Shown here in pieces: positions 48,983-58,097 of a stretch of 64,000 bases of DNA (its first letter is position 1; each line of letters begins with the position of its first letter). The notes below the pieces were generated by a model, which saw only the letters and a list, made by a program, of their open reading frames with translations, was not told the origin of the DNA and ran no database searches. The DNA comes from JABMQB01 sp963678235. Lineage in GTDB: Bacteria > Bacteroidota > Bacteroidia > Bacteroidales > Prolixibacteraceae. A program made the translations under genes and the position numbers. The stretch covers positions 62,001-126,000 of the forward strand of contig OY782766.1 of assembly GCA_963678235.1 (NCBI GenBank), in the 5' to 3' direction.

Positions 48983-50263
48983 ATGAAAAATACATTCGTT
49001 TTATTCATGATAATACTTTTAACGCTTTCTTCTGTAGCACAGGATTGGCCGGATTGGAGAGGAATAAATCGCGATGCAGTTTTCGATGATAGTGGTATGC
49101 TTGATGAATTTGCTACTTCTCAATTGAATCCTAAATGGAAAGTTCCAATTAGCGCGGGTTACTCGGGTCCGACAGTGGCAAACGGGAAAGTGTATATAAC
49201 GGATAGGTTAGAGGCACCTACGGAAGCGGAAAGAATACTTTGCTTCGACGAATCTACAGGAGCAAAAGTATGGGAATACAGCTATAATTGTGAATACCGT
49301 GGGGTGGGTTACCCTGCCGGGCCACGAGCATCGGTTGTTATTGAAAACAATAGAGCCTATGCGCTTGGCACCATGGGGAATTTGTTTTGTTTGAATGCAA
49401 ACACGGGCGAACTTATTTGGGAAAAGGATTTAAATAAGGAATATAAAATAAGGATGCCAATCTGGGGAATTTCAGCAACCCCATTAATTGTGGATGAAAA
49501 ATTGGTTTTGCAGATAAGCGGAAGCAACAACGCTTGTGCTTTGGCATTGGATAAAAATACTGGCAAAGAAGTTTGGCGAAACCTGAATGATATGGCCGGA
49601 TATTCCGCTCCCATTGTAATCGGTAAAGGTGAAAATAAGATTGTTGTTTTTTGGACTGAAAACAGCTTGTCGGGATTGGATAGTTACACAGGTAAAGTGG
49701 TTTGGCAAATCCCCTGGAATTTGCGATCCGGAATGGCTATCGCTACGCCTGTTTTTTACAAAAACTACCTGTTTGTAAGTTGTTTTTATAATGGATCAAT
49801 GCTGGTTAAACTGAATGATGATCTAACTTCTGCGTCCATCGTTTGGCAACGGGAAGGAGAGAGTGAACGAAATACTGATGCCTTGCACTGCGTTATGAAT
49901 ACACCTCTGATTCTTGAGGATTATATTTATGGAGTGGACAGTTATGGTGAACTGCGTTGCCTTCAGCTATTAACCGGAAACCGGATTTGGGAAGATCAAA
50001 CTGCAGTAAAAAGAAACAGGTGGGCAAATATCCATTTCATGCAATCCGAAACAAAAACCTGGATGTTTAACGAACAGGGCGAATTGATCATCTCTAAACT
50101 TAGCCCGGTTGGGTACGAAGAAATCAGTCGTGCTTTACTAATCGAACCAACAAAAAAACAACTCGGAAGAGGTGTTACCTGGTCGCATCCGGCGATGGCA
50201 AACAACCACGTTTTTATTCGGAACGATAAGGAGTTGATTTGTGTCGACCTGTCAAAAAAATAA
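48983..50263 (+). CDS. Secreted PQQ-like beta-propeller protein
   Basis: About 426 residues from ATG 48983 (a TTG at 48974 is also open). Signal peptide (MKNTFVLFMIILLTLSSVAQ) then WPDWRGINRDA, the start of PQQ-like repeat domains. Blades recur: GPTVANGKVYI, ENNRAYALGTMGNLFCLNANTGELIWEKDL (shown in part), NACALALDKNTGKEVWR, SGLDSYTGKVVWQIPW. Repeats contain the A..G...W.. PQQ-enzyme motif. Such secreted propellers in Bacteroidota accompany sugar oxidation or polysaccharide use. No PQQ-dehydrogenase catalytic Asp-disulfide set was identified, so an enzyme role is unproven. Confidence 0.8.
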   Translation: MKNTFVLFMIILLTLSSVAQDWPDWRGINRDAVFDDSGMLDEFATSQLNPKWKVPISAGYSGPTVANGKVYITDRLEAPTEAERILCFDESTGAKVWEYSYNCEYRGVGYPAGPRASVVIENNRAYALGTMGNLFCLNANTGELIWEKDLNKEYKIRMPIWGISATPLIVDEKLVLQISGSNNACALALDKNTGKEVWRNLNDMAGYSAPIVIGKGENKIVVFWTENSLSGLDSYTGKVVWQIPWNLRSGMAIATPVFYKNYLFVSCFYNGSMLVKLNDDLTSASIVWQREGESERNTDALHCVMNTPLILEDYIYGVDSYGELRCLQLLTGNRIWEDQTAVKRNRWANIHFMQSETKTWMFNEQGELIISKLSPVGYEEISRALLIEPTKKQLGRGVTWSHPAMANNHVFIRNDKELICVDLSKK

Positions 50264-50325
50264 AATGTTCGAAAGTTTTTTATACTTTTAAAATCTGTTA
50301 AATCTGACTTTAAACAAATCAATTC

Positions 50326-51303
50326 ATGCATGTACTGGTAACCGGGGCAGACGGACTGCTCGGAAGCAATCTGGTTAGGCTGCTTTTAGAAAGAAAACAT
50401 AAAGTGAGTGTTTTTTTGCATCCTTCTTCTCGCTCAAACACACTTAACGATTTACCAATTCAAAAATTTACTGGTGATATTCTTAAACCGGATAGCATGG
50501 AAGCTGCTTTTACAAATAATGTGGATGCAGTGATTCATGCAGCGGCAAGTACCGCAATTTGGCCAGCCCGGTCAACGAAAGTTTGCGAAGTAAACATTCA
50601 GGGTACGAAAAATGTAATTGACTTTGCCTTAAAAAACAATATTTCCAGATTTGTTTACATTGGTTCAGGGAGTTCGGTAAATGCCAATGTTGAGCCAGGT
50701 TCGAACTATTCTTACCCAGGAGAAAAGTTTAAACTTGACTATATCGATTCCAAATACCATGCTTTAAATTATGTGCTTGATTCTGTAAAAAACAAAAACC
50801 TTCCGGCTATTGCCATTCTACCAACCTATATGATTGGTCCCTTTGATTCGCTTCCAAGTTCGGGGAAAATGATTGTTGCTATTGCCAAAGGCAAATTGAA
50901 GATTTATACAGGCGGCGGACGAAATTTTGTGCATGTGCGTGACGTTGCCACAGCCATTGCCAATGCCCTTGAGATTGGCACAATTGGGAAGTATTATATA
51001 GCAGGGAATGAAAACTTGTCGTATAAGGACTTTTTTGGAAAGGTTGCTGCGATTGTAAACAGGCAGGCTCCAAAATTGAAAATCCCGGGATGGGTCGTAA
51101 AATCCATAGGATATGCCGGAACAACAATTGGTTCGATTACGAAAAAAGAACCATTGATAACTTATCCGATGGCCCGGATTTCATGCGAAAACCAATTTGT
51201 GGATAGTTCCGATGCAGTAAACGAATTAAAAATGCCACAAACGCCAATAGAGGAAGCCATATCAGAGTGTTATCATTGGTTTCAGGAAAACAAATATTGT
51301 TAA
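50326..51303 (+). CDS. NAD-dependent epimerase/dehydratase (extended SDR)
   Basis: 325 residues. N-terminal GxxGxxG: VTGADGLLGSNLVRLL (residues about 5-20). The YxxxK catalytic motif is YIDSK in the Tyr-Lys region near 143-147, preceded by FVYIGSGSSVN. This family acts on nucleotide sugars, dihydroflavonol-like or sterol-like substrates; substrate unknown. It lies between the PQQ-like and SDR genes in the same orientation. Confidence 0.82.
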   Translation: MHVLVTGADGLLGSNLVRLLLERKHKVSVFLHPSSRSNTLNDLPIQKFTGDILKPDSMEAAFTNNVDAVIHAAASTAIWPARSTKVCEVNIQGTKNVIDFALKNNISRFVYIGSGSSVNANVEPGSNYSYPGEKFKLDYIDSKYHALNYVLDSVKNKNLPAIAILPTYMIGPFDSLPSSGKMIVAIAKGKLKIYTGGGRNFVHVRDVATAIANALEIGTIGKYYIAGNENLSYKDFFGKVAAIVNRQAPKLKIPGWVVKSIGYAGTTIGSITKKEPLITYPMARISCENQFVDSSDAVNELKMPQTPIEEAISECYHWFQENKYC

Positions 51304-51316
51304 TTGATCGAATATT

Positions 51317-52114
51317 ATGTGGAAAGATAAAGCTGTAATTATTACCGGATCGAGTGTTGGGATTGGATACAATTTGGCGAGGGAAATCGCCATAAAAGGA
51401 GGAAAAGTAGTTCTAAATGCCAGAAATAGCGAACGTTTGGAATCGGCTAAATCGCAACTTAAATTGGAAGGGTTTGATGTAACATCCTGCGCAGGCGATA
51501 TCTCAAAATATGAAGATTGTAAGAAACTGGTAAAGCACAGCTTGTCGGTATTTGGGAAAATTGATGTACTCATTAATAATGCCGGGATTGCATCTCAGGG
51601 TACTCTCGAAGATATCAGCCCCGAAGTATTCAAAAAAGTAGTTGATGTAAATTACCTGGGATCGGTTTACATGACCAAAGCAGCTATTCCATTTATTAAA
51701 GAAACTAAAGGCAGCATCATGTATTTGGGCAGTCTTGCCGGTATCCATGGGCTTGGTGCTTATGCTGCATACAGTGGTACGAAAATGGCACTCAGGGCAC
51801 TGGTGGAATCACTAAAAATTGAATTGCACGATACGGGTATCCACGTTGGAATTGCCTATGTTGGCTTTACCGAAAACGATCCGGGAAAAACATTTTTAAA
51901 TAAAGATGGTGTCGAAACTCCGCTGCCTTCGCGCGAAAAAATGAAACAGGAGCCTGCCCACATAGTTGCACGAAGGATCATGAAAATGGTGGAGAAAAGA
52001 AAATCTTTTTCAACATTTACTATCCTCGGAAAGCTTAATGCCTGTGTTAACCGGATTGCTCCGGGATTGGTGCAGAGAATCCTACTTAACGCATACAAAA
52101 AAGGCGATAATTAG
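51317..52114 (+). CDS. Short-chain dehydrogenase/reductase (SDR)
   Basis: 265 residues. TGSSVGIGYNLAREIA (TGxxxGIG), LINNAGIASQGTL (NNAG), and YSGTKMALRALVES (YxxxK). The sequence MVEKRKSFSTFTILGKLNAC and a hydrophobic C-terminus with basic end are typical of classical membrane-associated SDRs. It starts 13 bases after the epimerase, so the two probably form an operon. Substrate unknown. Confidence 0.85.
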   Translation: MWKDKAVIITGSSVGIGYNLAREIAIKGGKVVLNARNSERLESAKSQLKLEGFDVTSCAGDISKYEDCKKLVKHSLSVFGKIDVLINNAGIASQGTLEDISPEVFKKVVDVNYLGSVYMTKAAIPFIKETKGSIMYLGSLAGIHGLGAYAAYSGTKMALRALVESLKIELHDTGIHVGIAYVGFTENDPGKTFLNKDGVETPLPSREKMKQEPAHIVARRIMKMVEKRKSFSTFTILGKLNACVNRIAPGLVQRILLNAYKKGDN

Positions 52115-52127
52115 GCTGTCGAGTTAA

Positions 52128-52160
52128 TTGATTAACATTTCTTCTTTTTGCTTACATTTG
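52128..52160 (+). promoter_or_regulatory. Candidate promoter for the FAD oxidoreductase gene
   Basis: TTG at 52128-52130 and TACATTTG (TAnnTTTG) at 52153-52160, spacer 22 bases, 16 bases before the ATG at 52177. Confidence 0.55.
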
Positions 52161-52176
52161 AATTTCTAATGCAGGT

Positions 52177-53709
52177 ATGGGCTATCAGGAAATCAACATA
52201 AAAATGGCATCTTCTTATTCGGATGAGGAATTGAAAAACCGGATACGTAAAGAATTAAAATTATCTGAATTTAGCTATCAAATTCTAGGGAAAAGCCTCG
52301 ATGCCCGGAATAAAACTGCCATTCACTGGCAGTTAAGATTAGCTGTATTTTCAAAACAACTTCAAGGGGAGTTGCCTGCAAAGAAAACCTTGGAAATCCC
52401 GAAATGCCAATCTGGTAAAAAAGCAATTGTAGTGGGTAGCGGTCCTGCAGGAATATTTTCTGCCTTGGTTTTGCAACAAGCCGGAATAAAAACAACACTT
52501 ATTGAACGTGGTGCCGATGTCGATAAGCGCGAAAAAGGAATTCAGGCGTTTGAGCAATCAGGAATATTTAACCCGATATGCAATTATGCATTTGGCGAAG
52601 GTGGTGCGGGCACTTTTTCCGATGGGAAATTAACATCCCGGTCTAAAAGGATATCCCTGGAGAAACAGTTTATCCTGGAGAATTACGTAAAAGCCGGGGC
52701 ACCTGAAGAAATACTGTACTTAACCCATCCACATTTAGGGACCGATAATCTAAAGATAATTACCAAAAATCTTCGCGCGAGTTTTCAGGAACTTGGGGGA
52801 ACGATCCTATTCGAAACCGTGCTTGAAGATATCAAAATCAATAAATCCTATATAGATTCTGTTAGTACTTCTGCCGGAGTCCTAGAGGCTGATTATTTTG
52901 TTTTTGCTACAGGGCATTCTGCCGTTGAAACTTACAAAATGATGATCAGGAGAGGGATTCCTTTTCGAACGAAAAATTTTGCCTTAGGTGCGCGAATGGA
53001 ACATCGACAGGAAGTAATTAACCAGGCGCAGTGGGGGGTAAAAAAGCTGGCCGGAGTGAAAGCCGCCGAATACCGTTTAACATCCAATAGAAATGGTAGG
53101 CTCCCGGTATTCACTTTTTGTATGTGCCCGGGGGGCATGATAGTGCCGGCAACGCCCTATGAATCATTGAATATTGTGAATGGGATGAGCTATTATAAAC
53201 GCGATGGCCAATTTGCAAATGCAGCTTGTGTTGCTGGCATTCATCCTGATGAACTGCTTGGCAAAGAAACGTCACCCTTGGAAATATTGGATTGGCTTCA
53301 AAACTTAGAGGAACAGTTTTTTAACTATTCAAAAAGTTATAAGTCACCAATTTGTAGCATTCCTGATTTTTTGCATCGAAGTAGTTCGAATAAGTCAAAG
53401 GAAACCAGTTATCCGCTTGGATTGGTTGAGGCACCCCTTTGGGAGATGCTTCCCCAAAAAATAGTTAACTCGATGCAAGAAGGATTGCTCGATTTTTCAC
53501 GAAAAATGAAAGGGTTTGAGACGGGCAACTTGTTGGGGCTTGAAAGCAAAACATCGTCACCCGTTCAAGTTGTCAGGGAACAAAACGGACAAGTATCAGG
53601 ATTCGAAAATTTATATATTGTTGGCGAAGGCAGTGGTTACGCAGGCGGAATTATTTCCAGCGCCGCCGACGGGATAAAAGCTGCCATGCACATCGTTGGT
53701 TCCTGTTAA
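52177..53709 (+). CDS. FAD-dependent oxidoreductase (COG2509 type)
   Basis: 510 residues. The dinucleotide-binding motif VVGSGPAGIFSALVLQQAG lies at about 85-103 after an unusual N-terminal domain of 80 residues, as in COG2509 'NAD(FAD)-utilizing dehydrogenases'. FGEGGAGTFSDGKLTSR and VFATGHSAVETYKMM are hallmark blocks, and FCMCPGGMIVPA, then VGEGSGYAGGIISSAADG at the C-terminus complete the fold. The substrate is not known for this family. A downstream ATG at 52207 would shorten the N-terminus by 10 residues. Confidence 0.85.
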   Translation: MGYQEINIKMASSYSDEELKNRIRKELKLSEFSYQILGKSLDARNKTAIHWQLRLAVFSKQLQGELPAKKTLEIPKCQSGKKAIVVGSGPAGIFSALVLQQAGIKTTLIERGADVDKREKGIQAFEQSGIFNPICNYAFGEGGAGTFSDGKLTSRSKRISLEKQFILENYVKAGAPEEILYLTHPHLGTDNLKIITKNLRASFQELGGTILFETVLEDIKINKSYIDSVSTSAGVLEADYFVFATGHSAVETYKMMIRRGIPFRTKNFALGARMEHRQEVINQAQWGVKKLAGVKAAEYRLTSNRNGRLPVFTFCMCPGGMIVPATPYESLNIVNGMSYYKRDGQFANAACVAGIHPDELLGKETSPLEILDWLQNLEEQFFNYSKSYKSPICSIPDFLHRSSSNKSKETSYPLGLVEAPLWEMLPQKIVNSMQEGLLDFSRKMKGFETGNLLGLESKTSSPVQVVREQNGQVSGFENLYIVGEGSGYAGGIISSAADGIKAAMHIVGSC

Positions 53710-54197
53710 GAATTTGTATAAAGCAGGATTTCTTTTTTTGCAAATGGGAATTGTTCCAAAAGGCTCTCCCTGTTTCCAAGCTCAAAATCATCAAAATGGA
53801 ATCCCGGACTAACTGTGCAACCCACCAGGGCATATCCCGAAGTATATTTTAAATGAGCTGCAAACCAGGTGTTTTTCGGAATTACTACTTGAAACTCTGT
53901 TCCATTACCAATTAATTTCTTTTCAAGCGTATCGTCTTTTAAAAGCACGATTTCTATTTCCGAATTTCCGGTATAGTAGTGCCATACTTCATCGGATTTG
54001 ATTTTGTGGAACAAACTGAACTCATCGCCATTTAAAAGGTAATAGATGGAAGTACAATAATCCCGTTCGCCCGAATAATCGTTTGATAAAACATTACTAG
54101 GAATAGAATTCCCGGAACGGTAAACTTCTTTAAACCAACCTCCCTCGGGATGTTGTTGAAGCTGAAGTTTTTCTTTAAGGTAGTGTGCTGAATACAT
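53706..54197 (-). CDS. Cupin DUF985 protein
   Basis: 163 residues from ATG 54197 (the frame is open upstream but the overlap with the next gene supports this start). Conserved: LQQHPEGGWFKEVYRSGNSI, YYLLNGDEFSLFHKIKSDEVWHYYTG (shown in part), then FQVVIPKNTWFAAHL and GCTVSPGFHFDDFELG. This is the DUF985/RmlC-like cupin. The end converges on the FAD gene with a 4-base overlap. The start overlaps the upstream SRPBCC stop (TAATG), so they are co-translated. Confidence 0.88.
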   Translation of the reverse strand: MYSAHYLKEKLQLQQHPEGGWFKEVYRSGNSIPSNVLSNDYSGERDYCTSIYYLLNGDEFSLFHKIKSDEVWHYYTGNSEIEIVLLKDDTLEKKLIGNGTEFQVVIPKNTWFAAHLKYTSGYALVGCTVSPGFHFDDFELGNRESLLEQFPFAKKEILLYTNS

Positions 54198-54574
54198 TAG
54201 TAAAAAAGTTCGTTTAAAGCTGCAAAAAAATCGCTGTCCCAACCAGTGGTTATATTTTCATAAGCTTCATCCGGAATATTGGTATGGATGAGCTGTAAGC
54301 TGGTTCCTTTTTTATGCGGAAATAATTTAAAGGTGACAATTGAGTCTTCCTCCTGTCCTTCAAAAAACCATTGTTGTACAATTTTTTCGTTCGGTACAAA
54401 CTCCAGGTTTAGCCCTGAAATACTCCCTTCCCATAATGAAAACTCTGTATTGGCAACAGGCTCCATTTGCGCACTTTCTCCCGTCCATATTTCAAGCATT
54501 TCCTTATTCGTTAATGCATTATAAACATCCGAAGGTTCTGCATTCAGGATATAATATTTTTTGTAATCTTTCAT
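54197..54574 (-). CDS. SRPBCC / AHSA1-like domain protein
   Basis: 125 residues from ATG 54574. DYKKYYILNAEPSDVYNALT is the AHSA1-type opening (f.a.p..vw.alt), followed by WTGESAQMEPVANTEFSLWEG, KIVQQWFFEGQEEDSIVTFK and GTSLQLIHTNIPDEAYENI, TTGWDSDFFAAL. Members bind hydrophobic ligands in a START-like cavity. Its partner is the cupin DUF985 gene. Confidence 0.88.
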   Translation of the reverse strand: MKDYKKYYILNAEPSDVYNALTNKEMLEIWTGESAQMEPVANTEFSLWEGSISGLNLEFVPNEKIVQQWFFEGQEEDSIVTFKLFPHKKGTSLQLIHTNIPDEAYENITTGWDSDFFAALNELFY

Positions 54575-54978
54575 CTGTTTGAAATTTTTTGATTTCTGAA
54601 TGTTCAAAAAATTTAAATACATTCAGCAACGCACATAAATTTTAATTCTCCTTTTGAGTGAATTTGGAATGATGAAAATTCATGTTCGTTTCATTTTAAC
54701 GAATTCATATTTACAACTTGCACACTGGAAAATGATTGTCCATTTTTACCTTATTCAACACTATCAAATGTAACTATTTTTCGGCTGAATTGATATCAAA
54801 AGTTGGTAATTTATTCTCTCTGTTTGAGGTTTTTATTGATATATTCCTGTATAATACCCTTGAATTTTTGCTTTCATTGTGTTATCTTAATATACGTTAT
54901 TTTTTCTTCCCTTTATGATCACTAAATATTATATGGTTTAGCCGGTAAGTTTTAAAATTAGGATCAAATTAAATTAAA
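54575..54978. other. Intergenic region between the SRPBCC gene and the PAS sensor gene
   Basis: 404 AT-rich bases. A short frame at 54736-54918 exists but is low-complexity (Phe/Leu/Tyr-rich) and not supported. Promoters for the divergent flanking genes should be here; I cannot fix a convincing box. Confidence 0.5.
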
Positions 54979-56658
54979 ATGAGAAAAACCGTTATTTCAA
55001 TCGTTACTTTGCTAATGGTTGTTCTGTTTTCTTTTGCAACATTTGCCACGAACCAGGCAAATGATAACCTAAAAAAAGTTCGCTTGCAATTGAAATGGAA
55101 ACATCAGTTTCAGTTTGCCGGTTATGTTGCAGCAATTGAAAAAGGCTATTATAAAGTACAAGGATTAGAGGTTGAATTGATTGAAGCTGTGACAGGGGAA
55201 CAGCCGGGCTTGTCGGTTTTTAATGGGAAAGCAGATTTTGGGGTGTCCACGTCCGATGTTGTTTTAATGCGCGATGAAGGCTACGATCCGGTGATTTTGG
55301 CAACGATATTTCAGCACTCAGCCCAGGTTTTAATTACATCAACGGCTTCCGGAATTGAGAATATGCAGCAACTTATTGGTAAAAAAATTGCCCTTGAACC
55401 TCATGCTGCCGACTTAATTGCGTTTATGAACGATGAAGGTGTTGAACTTGAACAATGTACAATACTGAACCACTATTTCAGCCCCGACCAATTAATTAAT
55501 GGTGAGGTGGATGCCATCACAGGGTACTTAAGCGATGAGCCTTTTTTGTTGGATCAAAATGCATTTAACTATCGTATTATAACACCTCAAATGGGAGGTA
55601 TTGACTTTTATGGCGACCTGCTGTTTTGCTCCGAAAGTTTTTTAAGGGCGAACCCTGAACTGGTAAAAGCTTTTGTTACAGCAAGTTTGCAAGGGTGGAA
55701 TTATGCCCTGGATAATACCGATGAATTAATTCAAATTATTTACAATAAGTATTCAAAACGGCATTCAATTGAACATCTTCAATATGAAGCAGAACACACG
55801 CGAAAATTGATAATGCCGGATGTACTCGAAATTGGTTATTCTAATCCGGGAAGATGGGAAAGTATAATCGAAATTTATAAACGAACATCATTACTGAAAA
55901 ATGAGTCTTCTTTGAAAGGATTATTTTATGAAGACTATCAGCAAAAACATATAAAAATACCTTGGAAGGTTCTCGGAGTACTATCCCTTTTATTGATCAT
56001 TGTAGGCGGTATTTCAATATTTTATTTTCGTTTAAACATAAAACTTAAAAAACAGATCTTCCTACGAAAAAAAATTGAGCGTGAATTAAGGGAAAGCGAA
56101 AATATGCTGGCTTCGTTAATTCAGCATTTGCCGGGAATGATTTTTAGGTGCAGAAACGATGAAAACTTGACGATGGAATACCTAAACGAAAACTGCTTTG
56201 AACTCACTGCCTATAAAGCGGATGAGATTATTGGAAACAAAGTGGTTTCGTACAATCAATTAATTTATCCTGAAGATCGCGAAAAAGTGAACGAACAAGT
56301 TCAAAAGGGTTTAGATAACCACAAAAATTATGAAGTAAAATATAGGATTGTAACGAGGGATAAAGAAATCAAGTGGGTTTGGGAAAAGGGGAACGGACAT
56401 TTTTCTGATGACGATAAATTGCTTTATGTCGAAGGATTGATATTGGATATTACCAAACAGGTTTTAGCGGAAAAAGAATTGAGGAATTATCGTGAAAACC
56501 TGGAGGAAATGGTAAATGATCGAACCATAGAGTTACAAACCAAAAACGAAGAGCTTGAGAAGTATAACGAACTATTTGTTGGACGGGAGTTTCGAATAAA
56601 AGAATTAAAAGAAAAGCTTAAGGCATTCGAAAGCAAGGACAAAAGCAACGATGAATAA
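54979..56658 (+). CDS. Periplasmic NMT1/THI5-like sensor with transmembrane and PAS domain, no kinase domain
   Basis: 559 residues. Signal peptide (MRKTVISIVTLLMVVLFSFA), then an NMT1/THI5-like binding domain about 30-310: RLQLKWKHQFQFAGYVAAIE, GYYKVQGLEVELIEA, FGVSTSDVVLMRDEGYDPVI. One transmembrane segment about 334-352 (VLGVLSLLLIIVGGISIFYF). A PAS/PAC region about 375-500 (LIQHLPGMIFRCRND, VEGLILDITKQVLAE) and a C-terminal coiled coil (EKYNELFVGREFRIKELKEK). There is no HisKA/HATPase, GGDEF or other output, so it must signal through a separate partner or be a truncated sensor. Confidence 0.85.
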   Translation: MRKTVISIVTLLMVVLFSFATFATNQANDNLKKVRLQLKWKHQFQFAGYVAAIEKGYYKVQGLEVELIEAVTGEQPGLSVFNGKADFGVSTSDVVLMRDEGYDPVILATIFQHSAQVLITSTASGIENMQQLIGKKIALEPHAADLIAFMNDEGVELEQCTILNHYFSPDQLINGEVDAITGYLSDEPFLLDQNAFNYRIITPQMGGIDFYGDLLFCSESFLRANPELVKAFVTASLQGWNYALDNTDELIQIIYNKYSKRHSIEHLQYEAEHTRKLIMPDVLEIGYSNPGRWESIIEIYKRTSLLKNESSLKGLFYEDYQQKHIKIPWKVLGVLSLLLIIVGGISIFYFRLNIKLKKQIFLRKKIERELRESENMLASLIQHLPGMIFRCRNDENLTMEYLNENCFELTAYKADEIIGNKVVSYNQLIYPEDREKVNEQVQKGLDNHKNYEVKYRIVTRDKEIKWVWEKGNGHFSDDDKLLYVEGLILDITKQVLAEKELRNYRENLEEMVNDRTIELQTKNEELEKYNELFVGREFRIKELKEKLKAFESKDKSNDE

Positions 56659-56718
56659 TTTGATGGACACTACGGTACATACTTTTTGAATTATCGTTTT
56701 TTTGCTGTTTCTTTAAAT

Positions 56719-58095
56719 ATGCATAGCAATATTGGTGAATTAATTATTAAAACTGCCGATTGGATTTGGGGAACGCCTGTTCTTGTCTTACTTCTTGGCG
56801 GAGGTTTATTTTTTCTTTTATACTCCAAACTTATCCCATTCAGGTATATCGGGCATGCCTTGGGAATTCTTAGTGGTAAATACGACGATCCCAATGAACC
56901 CGGGCAACTACGACATTACCAGGCACTCTCAACAGCCCTTGCCGGAACAGTTGGTATGGGAAATGTTAGCGGGGTTGCCGTGGCAATTACCATGGGAGGT
57001 CCGGGCGCAATTTTCTGGATGTGGGTTTCAGCATTCCTTGGCGTAAGTACTAAATTTTTCACCTGTTCGCTGGCTGTAATGTACCGTGGCAAAGATAGTA
57101 ACGGGGTAATTCAGGGCGGTCCAATGTATTTTATTACCGAAGGTCTTGGCAAAAACTGGAAACCCTTGGCGGTGTTTTTCTCTATTGTCGGAATGATCGG
57201 GGTGTCGCCGTTGTTTCAGGCAAATCAACTGGTTCAGGTAATCCGTGATGTAGTTTTGGTCCCAAATGGTGTGGAGGCTTCGGTTCAGAACAACCTGATT
57301 GTAGGTTTTATTATTGCGCTTATTGTGGGCATTGTTATTATAGGGGGCATTAAAAGGATTGGCAGTGTAACTGGAAAAGTCGTACCATTTATGGTCGCAG
57401 TTTATATTATTACCGTTTTGTTCATCATTTTTTCCAATTCCGACGAAATAATTCCAGCCTTTAAAGAAATACTGCATGATGCATTCACAGGTGATGCAGT
57501 TCTTGGCGGATCGCTGGGAGCGATCATAATTACTGGTGTTCGGAGAGCGGCTTTTAGCAACGAAGCCGGATTGGGAACCGCACCAATGGCTCATGGGGCA
57601 GCTAAAACCAGTGAACCCATTCGTGAAGGTTTGGTTGCTATGTTGGGACCAATAATCGATACCATTCTAATTTGTACAATGACTGCCTTGGCGTTGATCA
57701 TTACCGGGGCATGGAAAAATCCATCTGCCGATGGAATAACGCTCACAGCGAATGCCTTCGATGCAAGTATTCCCGGTTTTGGGAAATATATTCTCACTTT
57801 GTGCGTGAGTTTCTTTGCCATGTCCACCTTATTTGCCTTTCCTTATTACGGAACTAAATGTCTTGGCTTTGTTGCCGGGGCAAAATACCAGCATTTCTAT
57901 AACTATGCATTTGTGATTGTCGTTGTAATTGGTGCAGTTGCAAAATTGGATGTCATTATTGGGCTTATCGATATTTCGTTTGCACTGATGGCTTTCCCAA
58001 CAGTATTGGCGTCGCTTTTATTGGCACCAAAAGTTAGGAAAGCAGCTTTGGATTATTTTGAAAGGTTAAAGCAGGGAAAAAACGTGAACAATTGA
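56719..58095 (+). CDS. Sodium:alanine/glycine symporter (AGCS family, AlsT-like)
   Basis: 458 residues from ATG 56719 (a TTG at 56686 is also open). About 10-11 transmembrane helices. AGCS signatures: FRYIGHALGILSGKYDDPNE, LSTALAGTVGMGNVSGVAVAITMGGPGAIFWMW (shown in part: VGMGNVSGVA), FSNEAGLGTAPMAHGAAKT, and VGMIGVSPLFQANQ. It imports amino acids using Na+. Its gene follows the sensor gene directly, suggesting a functional link. Confidence 0.92.
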   Translation: MHSNIGELIIKTADWIWGTPVLVLLLGGGLFFLLYSKLIPFRYIGHALGILSGKYDDPNEPGQLRHYQALSTALAGTVGMGNVSGVAVAITMGGPGAIFWMWVSAFLGVSTKFFTCSLAVMYRGKDSNGVIQGGPMYFITEGLGKNWKPLAVFFSIVGMIGVSPLFQANQLVQVIRDVVLVPNGVEASVQNNLIVGFIIALIVGIVIIGGIKRIGSVTGKVVPFMVAVYIITVLFIIFSNSDEIIPAFKEILHDAFTGDAVLGGSLGAIIITGVRRAAFSNEAGLGTAPMAHGAAKTSEPIREGLVAMLGPIIDTILICTMTALALIITGAWKNPSADGITLTANAFDASIPGFGKYILTLCVSFFAMSTLFAFPYYGTKCLGFVAGAKYQHFYNYAFVIVVVIGAVAKLDVIIGLIDISFALMAFPTVLASLLLAPKVRKAALDYFERLKQGKNVNN

Positions 58096-58097
58096 AT

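Noticed and set aside
54736..54918. A 60-aa frame in the gap before the sensor gene
   Set aside because: Low-complexity Phe/Tyr/Leu composition and no homology-like motif; the gap more likely holds promoters.
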